Assembly: GCA_023249695.1 (NCBI GenBank)
Contig: JAHFCD010000090.1
Coordinates: forward strand, 1-7,640
Direction of reading: 5' to 3'
From: Elusimicrobiota bacterium
Lineage (GTDB): Bacteria; Elusimicrobiota; Elusimicrobia; UBA1565; UBA9628
Length of the DNA stretch: 7,640 nucleotides
The notes under the pieces are model-generated. The model made no database searches. It was not told where the DNA came from and worked only from the letters and a program-made list of their open reading frames with translations. Position 1 is the first letter of the stretch, and each line of letters opens with the position of its first letter. Both the position numbers and the translations under genes were made by a program. Shown here piece by piece: positions 1 to 4,502 of the stretch.

Positions 1-2156
1 TTCGCCTCGTTGCCCTCGGGCGACTTGTGAACGGTCTGCGTCGGTTTGCTGAGCTGCTGCTTGACCCAGCGCAGGCCGCCGAGATAGACGAAGCCCATCG
101 CGAACAAAGTGAGCGTGATGATCTTCATCGGCGCGAGCGCGCCCAAGGTCAGCGCGAGCGCCGTGCCGGGCATCGAGTGATGGAACAGCCACGCGAACGC
201 GAGGCCGCCCGCGCCGGCGGCCATCACCTCGACGAAGGTCATCAGGCTGTAGATGTCGTCGGCGTGGGGCGCCGCCTTCGGGTCGTTCTTGATCTCGGTC
301 TGCAGCAGGGCGCGCATGCGCGAGCGCAGCGGCTGGAGCATCAGCTTCATCATGAACACGGCCGGGATCGCGAGGGCGAGCGACGGCACGAGCCACAGCC
401 CGATCGAGGGCACGAAAGCGAGCGCGGCGATCGCGGTCAGGCCGGCCAGCACCTTGTAGGTGCCGTGCTTCTTCTGAAGAGCCTGGATGCGCTTCATCAG
501 GAACATCGAGGCGACGAGGCCGCCGGCGGTGATCGCGGACAGCAGCAGCCCGTTGCCGAAGGCGCCGACCTTTAAAATATCGATGGCGAAGGTCGGCAGG
601 ACCACGGCGAAGAGCGCGTCCTCGACGAAGTTCTCCATCGTCGCCATCGCCGAGCGCGCGAGGATGGCCTTGTTGCCGATGATGATCTTGGCCGTCGCCC
701 AATTGCGGCGCGGCACGTCCAACAGGATGCGCCCGAAGGTCTTCAGCGCGCCGATCAGGCGCCCGATGTAATTCTTAAAGCCGTCCCACGGGGCCGAGGC
801 CATGTCGCCGACCGTGCTCACTTTGGTCGCGTATATATAGGAAACGACGCCCATCAGGGCCGCGAACACGGCGAAGCCCGCCCCCGCGCCGATGCCGGCG
901 CCAAAGCGCGCGTCGATCCAGTCCATCGGCAGGCCGATCAGCGCGGGCACGACCAGCATCATCCCGTAGTAGATGAAGTCGTAGATGTAGCCGGCCTTCT
1001 CGATCTTGTGGTCGGTGGACTTCTGGTCGGCGCCCTTGAAGATCTTGGCCGCGCCGCCGGTGTCGATGTCGACGAGATGGTTGTGCGCGACGATGAGGGA
1101 GTTCACGCCGACGAGCACGAGGAAGGCGGCCCAGGGCAGGCCGCCGAACAAGGCCAGGACGCCGATCGAGCCGAACAGCAGGGCCCGCCCGCCGGCCGCG
1201 CCGACGAGGATGCGCTTCATCGGGGTCTTGCTGACGACCGCGCCGGCGAACAGCGAGGCGCCGCCGAACACCCAGTAGTGGACCATGCGCGCCACGCCGG
1301 TCATCGCCGCGTCGCCGGTGAGCGCGCTGACGAGCAGCGGCAGGGACGCGAGGTACACGGAGATCGCGAGGAGGAAAACCGCCTGGCCCGCGATGTAGGA
1401 TTTCTCGCTCTTGTTGAACTCGGAGAGATCGAACGTGGATTTGACGCGCTGCCACAGGCCGGGTTTGGCGACGGGAGCGGCGGCCGCCGGGACCTCGGCG
1501 ACGGTGGATTCGGTCGAGGGCGCGAAGCGCTTAAGCCCCGAGCGAAGGGCCGCGGGACCGGCGCGGCCCGCGACGGAGCCGAGCTCGCCGCGCGAAGCGC
1601 CGTTCTCGTAGACCCCGTTCAGCGCGAGCGTCGCGTCGCCGTTCTTGACGCCTTCCAAAACCGGCTTCGCCGCGGCCGACAGCGCGGCGACCTGCTTCGA
1701 CGCCGCGGACTGACCGCCCGGGGCGCCGGTCTTCGCGGCGGGCGCCAGCGCGGCGGGAACGAGAGCCGCGGCCGTCTTTCCCGGGATGGCGGCGGGAGCG
1801 AGCCGCGTTCCACTCAGAGCCGCCGGCGCGGCGAGCGCGGCGGCGGGCGCCGCGTTGGCGATCGTCGCCGGCGTCAGGGAGAGCGCGAGCGCGGGATTGG
1901 CCGCCGGCATGAGCGCCGGCGCGGCGCCGACGGGACCGAGACCGGCGTTGAGGCCCAGGGACTGAACGGGCAGGACGAGGGGCGCGGCGAGGCCGGCGGC
2001 GCCGGCGCCGGAATTGACCGAGCTCGCGGCGTCGCCGCTGGCGCCCGTCGCCGCGCCGCTCTGGCCCACCGTCTGCGCGAACGCCTGATAGGCGGGCGCT
2101 CCCGGGGAGAGCAGGATGACAATGACGGCGAGCGCGGAGGCGAGGGGTCGCTTCAC
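1..2156 (-). CDS. MFS-like multi-pass membrane protein with signal sequence and long Ala-rich N-terminal extension (3' end outside window)
   Basis: The frame is open from a GTG at 2156 to the window edge (718 full codons), so the C-terminus is missing. Residues 2-28 form a signal sequence: KR, then a hydrophobic core, then a likely cleavage after AFA (residues 25-27). Residues about 29-235 are low complexity, rich in Ala, Pro and Gly, with repeated APAAL/PAA-type units. From about 254 onward I count roughly twelve hydrophobic segments. Six lie at 254-280, 290-308, 315-338, 340-360, 391-412 and 420-442. A charged linker (443-500) follows, then about six more to residue 695. This 6+loop+6 plan, and the TM2-TM3 loop with SKTPMKR (309-315), suggest the major facilitator superfamily. 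The substrate cannot be read. The signal sequence plus extension is unusual for MFS. The GTG start is chosen because a -35/-10 promoter ends six bases before it and no better in-frame start lies upstream. Membrane protein: near certain. MFS: moderately sure. Confidence 0.75.
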   Translation of the reverse strand, partial: MKRPLASALAVIVILLSPGAPAYQAFAQTVGQSGAATGASGDAASSVNSGAGAAGLAAPLVLPVQSLGLNAGLGPVGAAPALMPAANPALALSLTPATIANAAPAAALAAPAALSGTRLAPAAIPGKTAAALVPAALAPAAKTGAPGGQSAASKQVAALSAAAKPVLEGVKNGDATLALNGVYENGASRGELGSVAGRAGPAALRSGLKRFAPSTESTVAEVPAAAAPVAKPGLWQRVKSTFDLSEFNKSEKSYIAGQAVFLLAISVYLASLPLLVSALTGDAAMTGVARMVHYWVFGGASLFAGAVVSKTPMKRILVGAAGGRALLFGSIGVLALFGGLPWAAFLVLVGVNSLIVAHNHLVDIDTGGAAKIFKGADQKSTDHKIEKAGYIYDFIYYGMMLVVPALIGLPMDWIDARFGAGIGAGAGFAVFAALMGVVSYIYATKVSTVGDMASAPWDGFKNYIGRLIGALKTFGRILLDVPRRNWATAKIIIGNKAILARSAMATMENFVEDALFAVVLPTFAIDILKVGAFGNGLLLSAITAGGLVASMFLMKRIQALQKKHGTYKVLAGLTAIAALAFVPSIGLWLVPSLALAIPAVFMMKLMLQPLRSRMRALLQTEIKNDPKAAPHADDIYSLMTFVEVMAAGAGGLAFAWLFHHSMPGTALALTLGALAPMKIITLTLFAMGFVYLGGLRWVKQQLSKPTQTVHKSPEGNEA

Positions 2157-2162
2157 AATGGG

Positions 2163-2191
2163 AGTATAGGCCCGGAACCCGTTATTGTCGA
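2163..2191 (-). promoter_or_regulatory. Promoter of the MFS-like gene, placed for a leaderless mRNA
   Basis: On the minus strand TCGACA (2191-2186) and TATACT (2168-2163) are separated by exactly 17 bases. Each is a close match to the housekeeping-sigma consensus. Six bases separate the -10 from the GTG at 2156, so transcription should start at or within a base or two of the start codon. No Shine-Dalgarno sequence is present. This is the best-formed promoter in the window. Confidence 0.75.
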
Positions 2192-2198
2192 GGGGTCA

Positions 2199-2215
2199 GG
2201 GGGCCTACGGCCCCC
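2199..2215. repeat. Perfect GC-rich hairpin between the prcB-like and MFS-like genes
   Basis: GGGGGCC and GGCCCCC form a 7-bp perfect stem around a TAC loop. It lies 18 bp past the stop of the prcB-like gene and 7 bp upstream of the -35 of the MFS-like gene. It could end transcription of the former, but no T-run follows on the minus strand, so a classical intrinsic terminator is not supported. Part of it (2200-2211) is the same 12-mer found at 2824-2835. Confidence 0.5.
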
Positions 2216-2233
2216 AGGGCCCAGCGGCCTAGA

Positions 2234-2758
2234 TCAGCGGCCGTCGAACGACGGCAGGGCTTCGAGCAGGGCGCGGACCTTGGAGTCGTCGCGCGGGTTC
2301 TTCGGAGCCTTCGTCTTCTCGGGAATGGACATCGTGCCGTTCGCTTCGAAGGCGACGGTGGCGGCCTTGCGCACCTTGACCATCGCGAAAGGCCGGCACA
2401 TCACCGCGGCCGCGAAAGGCTTGGAGGCGGGGCGGACTTCCTTATAAAAGACGTTGAGGCGGTTCGAGTCGATCATGTCGTTCTGGACGACGATCTCGAT
2501 CTTCACGCCGCCGTTCTGCGTCTCGCCGAGGAACACCGCGACGACGCTTTCCTTCGAAAAGTCCACGGCCGGAACGGGCGCGCTGGCGTCGTGCTCTTTC
2601 CAGACCTTTTCCCACGCGGCCGAATCGGTCACGGCGACCGCGCGGCGCTCCGCGATCCGGCTGTGCTGCCCTTCGAGCTTCTCCCACGATCCGACCTGGG
2701 CGGAGGCGGCGACGGAGAGGAGCGCGGCGGCGATCACGGCGAGAATGGGTTTGATCAT
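2234..2758 (-). CDS. Exported PrcB-like domain protein
   Basis: The product has 174 residues. Residues 1-20 form a classical signal peptide (MIKP, hydrophobic core, cleavage after ASA before QV), so the mature protein is exported. The mature part resembles the PrcB C-terminal domain: Trp at 49 and 53, then VDFSKESVVAVFLGE (65-79), an NGG turn (82-84), alternating beta-strand residues, and YKEVRP (105-110) followed by a Pro-containing strand (CRPFAMVKV, 121-129). PrcB is known as a lipoprotein partner of the dentilisin protease complex of Treponema denticola, but the domain occurs widely in single exported proteins of unknown role. No catalytic residues are evident and no subtilisin-type partner is in view, so a function in protease assembly is not claimed. 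The tail (146-160) is Lys/Pro-rich. The ATG at 2758 is fixed by the signal peptide and by a -10 box six bases upstream. Confidence 0.8.
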   Translation of the reverse strand: MIKPILAVIAAALLSVAASAQVGSWEKLEGQHSRIAERRAVAVTDSAAWEKVWKEHDASAPVPAVDFSKESVVAVFLGETQNGGVKIEIVVQNDMIDSNRLNVFYKEVRPASKPFAAAVMCRPFAMVKVRKAATVAFEANGTMSIPEKTKAPKNPRDDSKVRALLEALPSFDGR

Positions 2759-2764
2759 GCTTCA

Positions 2765-2770
2765 ATCCTA
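2765..2770 (-). promoter_or_regulatory. -10 box of the prcB-like gene (leaderless spacing)
   Basis: Reading the minus strand, TAGGAT is followed by six bases (TGAAGC) and then the ATG at 2758. No recognisable -35 lies 16-18 bp upstream and there is no Shine-Dalgarno sequence. Alone this hexamer would be weak. Its support comes from the identical spacing at three neighbouring genes. Confidence 0.5.
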
Positions 2771-2794
2771 CCAAGATGACCCCCTTTTCCCTGT

Positions 2795-2861
2795 GGGCCG
2801 CGGGGTCCAAATCGGCCCGCCAAGGGGCCTACGGCGAACCGGGCCCCCTGTCCTAGGCGCC
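2795..2861. repeat. Cluster of GC-rich inverted repeats in the divergent intergenic region
   Basis: Three overlapping potential stems lie between the divergent prcB-like and ceramidase-like genes. GGGCCG (2795-2800) pairs with CGGCCC (2813-2818). GGGGCC (2824-2829) pairs with GGCCCC (2842-2847). GGGGCCTA (2824-2831) pairs with TAGGCGCC (2854-2861) with one mismatch. The last is followed by eight T (2862-2869), which on the plus strand looks like an intrinsic terminator. However, no plus-strand gene is seen upstream that would need one. The arms could instead be protein-binding sites or a dispersed intergenic repeat. Confidence 0.4.
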
Positions 2862-2872
2862 TTTTTTTTCGG

Positions 2873-2878
2873 TACAGT
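2873..2878 (+). promoter_or_regulatory. -10 box of the ceramidase-like gene (leaderless spacing)
   Basis: TACAGT is followed by GTCGGC and then the GTG start at 2885. A T8 tract (2862-2869) lies just upstream. No clear -35 is visible at 16-18 bp and no Shine-Dalgarno sequence is present. Confidence 0.55.
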
Positions 2879-2884
2879 GTCGGC

Positions 2885-3631
2885 GTGGACCCGCGCCTCG
2901 TGCCGCCCCTGCCCGCCGGCTCCCCGTGGAGCGGGTGGGCCCTGCCCGACATCAAGCATTGCGAGGCCAACCTCGGCGGCTGGATCACCGCCCCGGCGAA
3001 CACCTGGTCGAACCTGGCCTACATCGGCGTCGGGCTGTGGATCATCAACCGCGCTTCGACGCGGCGCGCGCTGTCGGCCGGAGGCCTCGGGCCGGTCTCG
3101 ATCGCGGTCGGCGTCACCTCCTTCGCCTTCCACGCGTCCTACACCTTCGCGGGCCAGGTCTGCGACTACGCGGGGATGTTCCTCCTCATGGGCTGGGCGC
3201 TCGCCCGCGGCCTCAAGCGCGCGGGCTTCCTTCATGAGACCCAGGCGCTGCGCTTCTGGGGCGCCCTGTTCGCCTCGAGCCTCGCCGCGCTGTTCGCCTT
3301 CCGCGCCCTGGGCTGGGGCATCCAGACGATCATGATCGTCCAAGCGCTGGCCCTCGCCGCCCTGGAGATCCGCCTCATGCTCGTCAAGCGCGACGCTCCC
3401 TCCTATGCCTCGTTCTGGCTGATGCAGTTCCTGCTGATCGCCGCGTATGCGTGCTGGCATCTCGACCACGCGGATTTCGCCTGCCGTCCCGACGATCATT
3501 GGCTCCAGCTGCACGCGACCTGGCACGTCGTCACGGCCGGCGCCTTCGTCGCCGGCTGGCGCTTTCACGAAGGGATCGACGCGCTCGCCGCGCCACGGAT
3601 AAACCCGCCCGTGACGCGCGCGCCGTGCTAA
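2885..3631 (+). CDS. CREST-superfamily / alkaline-ceramidase-like integral membrane hydrolase
   Basis: The product has 248 residues and about seven hydrophobic segments, the usual size and topology for alkaline ceramidase relatives. The metal-site signature is complete. Ser79 and His83 lie in SFAFH, Asp94 falls eleven residues after that His (CDY), and His210 and His214 lie in LHATWH. These spacings (S+4H, H+11D, H+4H) are those of the zinc site of human ACER3 (Ser77, His81, Asp92, His217, His221). The N-terminus carries HCEAN (25-29) and NTWSNLAY (39-46), matching the DWCE-N...NT-SN segment of ceramidases. The Asp of that motif is not conserved, so calcium binding may differ. The family cleaves amide bonds of lipids such as ceramides in the membrane. 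The substrate here is inferred only. GTG 2885 is chosen because the -10 box places transcription start on it. The first in-frame ATG comes too late, after the conserved HCE/NTWSN segment. The next gene begins 9 bp after the stop. Confidence 0.85.
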   Translation: MDPRLVPPLPAGSPWSGWALPDIKHCEANLGGWITAPANTWSNLAYIGVGLWIINRASTRRALSAGGLGPVSIAVGVTSFAFHASYTFAGQVCDYAGMFLLMGWALARGLKRAGFLHETQALRFWGALFASSLAALFAFRALGWGIQTIMIVQALALAALEIRLMLVKRDAPSYASFWLMQFLLIAAYACWHLDHADFACRPDDHWLQLHATWHVVTAGAFVAGWRFHEGIDALAAPRINPPVTRAPC

Positions 3632-3634
3632 AAT
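3629..3634 (+). promoter_or_regulatory. -10 box of the lysozyme-like gene, overlapping the upstream stop codon
   Basis: TAAAAT is followed by GGGCTC and then the ATG at 3641. The first three bases are the TAA stop of the ceramidase-like gene. No Shine-Dalgarno sequence lies in the 9-bp gap, so the downstream gene may have its own leaderless transcript in addition to any readthrough. No clear -35 is present. Confidence 0.55.
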
Positions 3635-3640
3635 GGGCTC

Positions 3641-4423
3641 ATGAACCGAGCCCTGCTCTGCGCCGCGCTGTTCGCCGCCGCGTCATGCGCCCACGCCGGA
3701 ATCCGCCTGAGCGACGCGGAAGCGGAGGCGGTCGGCCGCAAGATCTGGAAGAACGAGAGCGGCGCGACCATCGACGGGCTCACGCATTGGAACAAGGGCG
3801 AGAACTTCGCCTCGCTGGGCATCGGCCATTTCATCTGGTACAAGGCCGGCGAGCCCGGCCCGTTCACGGAGAGCTTTCCCGGCCTGCTCGACGCCATCGG
3901 CGCCTCGGGAAGGACCTTGCCCGCCTGGCTCTCGGGCCGGCCGACCTGCCCCTGGTCCGACCGGGACGCCTTCTTCGCCGACTTCCGCGGCGCCCGCATG
4001 AACGAGCTGCGCAGCCTGCTCGCCGGGACGATCGGCGTCCAGGCCCGCTACGCGGCCGACCGCCTCGAGGGCGCGCTCGAGAAGATCCTCGCCGCCGCGC
4101 CGGCCGCCGAGAGGCCCGCGCTTCAGGCCCGCTTCGACCGCGTCGCCTCCGTGCCCAACGGCGTCTACGCGCTGATGGATTACGTGAACTTCAAGGGCGA
4201 GGGCATCAACCCCTCCGAGCGCTATAACGGCGCGGGCTGGGGCCTGCTCCAAGTTCTCCAGGGGATGGCGGACGCGGCGCCGGGACAACCCTCCGTCAAA
4301 GCCTTCGCCGCGGCCGCCGACGAGGCGCTCACCCGTCGCGTGGCCAACAGCCCCCCCGCGCGCGACGAGAACCGCTGGCTTCCCGGCTGGCGCAAGCGCC
4401 TGCGCACCTACCTCGACAACTGA
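3641..4423 (+). CDS. Exported lysozyme-like protein (putative peptidoglycan hydrolase)
   Basis: The product has 260 residues. Residues 1-19 form a signal peptide (MNR, hydrophobic core, cleavage after AHA). The AASC at 13-16 is a poor lipobox, so a soluble periplasmic protein is more likely than a lipoprotein. I recognise the body as a conserved family of exported bacterial proteins, usually left as hypothetical. The N-terminal part has IWKNESG (35-41), THWNKGENF (48-56), SLGIGHFIWY (58-67) and PFTESFP (74-80). A Glu followed about twenty residues later by GIGH resembles the catalytic Glu and T-x-GxGH strand of T4-type lysozymes, so Glu39 is the candidate catalytic acid. Further conserved-looking blocks are DYVNFKGEG (180-188), GWGLLQVL (199-206) and RWLPGWRKR (245-253). 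Peptidoglycan cleavage is inference from this motif and the export signal. It lies in the same direction as the upstream membrane hydrolase and the downstream kinase. Confidence 0.75.
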   Translation: MNRALLCAALFAAASCAHAGIRLSDAEAEAVGRKIWKNESGATIDGLTHWNKGENFASLGIGHFIWYKAGEPGPFTESFPGLLDAIGASGRTLPAWLSGRPTCPWSDRDAFFADFRGARMNELRSLLAGTIGVQARYAADRLEGALEKILAAAPAAERPALQARFDRVASVPNGVYALMDYVNFKGEGINPSERYNGAGWGLLQVLQGMADAAPGQPSVKAFAAAADEALTRRVANSPPARDENRWLPGWRKRLRTYLDN

Positions 4424-4442
4424 CGCCGTCATAAAGGCGTCA
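4421..4442. repeat. Hairpin at the end of the lysozyme-like gene with repeated TGACG/CGTCA half-sites
   Basis: TGACGCC (4421-4427) and GGCGTCA (4436-4442) form a 7-bp perfect stem with an 8-base loop, starting on the TGA stop codon itself. Within it, TGACG (4421-4425) and CGTCA (4427-4431) form a second small palindrome, and CGTCA recurs at 4438-4442. An A-run rather than a T-run follows on the plus strand, so it is not a standard terminator for the gene. It may be an operator for the kinase promoter or a 3'-end processing structure. Confidence 0.4.
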
Positions 4443-4477
4443 AAAAACCCTGACACCGGGGCGCGAAGACGAGTTGA

Positions 4478-4483
4478 TACAAT
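4478..4483 (+). promoter_or_regulatory. Candidate -10 box of the histidine kinase gene
   Basis: TACAAT ends 19 bp before the ATG at 4503. A start about seven bases downstream, at A4491, would give a leader of roughly 12 nt with no Shine-Dalgarno sequence. CTGACA (4450-4455) resembles a -35, but the 22-bp spacing is too long for a standard promoter. Confidence 0.4.
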
Positions 4484-4502
4484 CGTCTGGATTCGAGCCC
4501 CG

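Noticed and set aside
2199..2215. Intrinsic terminator for the prcB-like gene
   Set aside because: The stem is perfect, but no T-run follows on the minus strand, so it is reported as a hairpin only.
1008..2447. Long plus-strand open frame (479 codons) opposite the MFS-like gene
   Set aside because: Its product is Arg/Gly/Glu-rich low complexity with no recognisable domain. The opposite strand reads as a coherent membrane protein with a promoter at its start.
2854..2870. TAGGCGCC followed by T8 read as an intrinsic terminator
   Set aside because: No plus-strand gene upstream needs terminating, the stem has a mismatch and a 22-base loop, and the T-run abuts the ceramidase-like promoter. Kept only as part of the repeat cluster.
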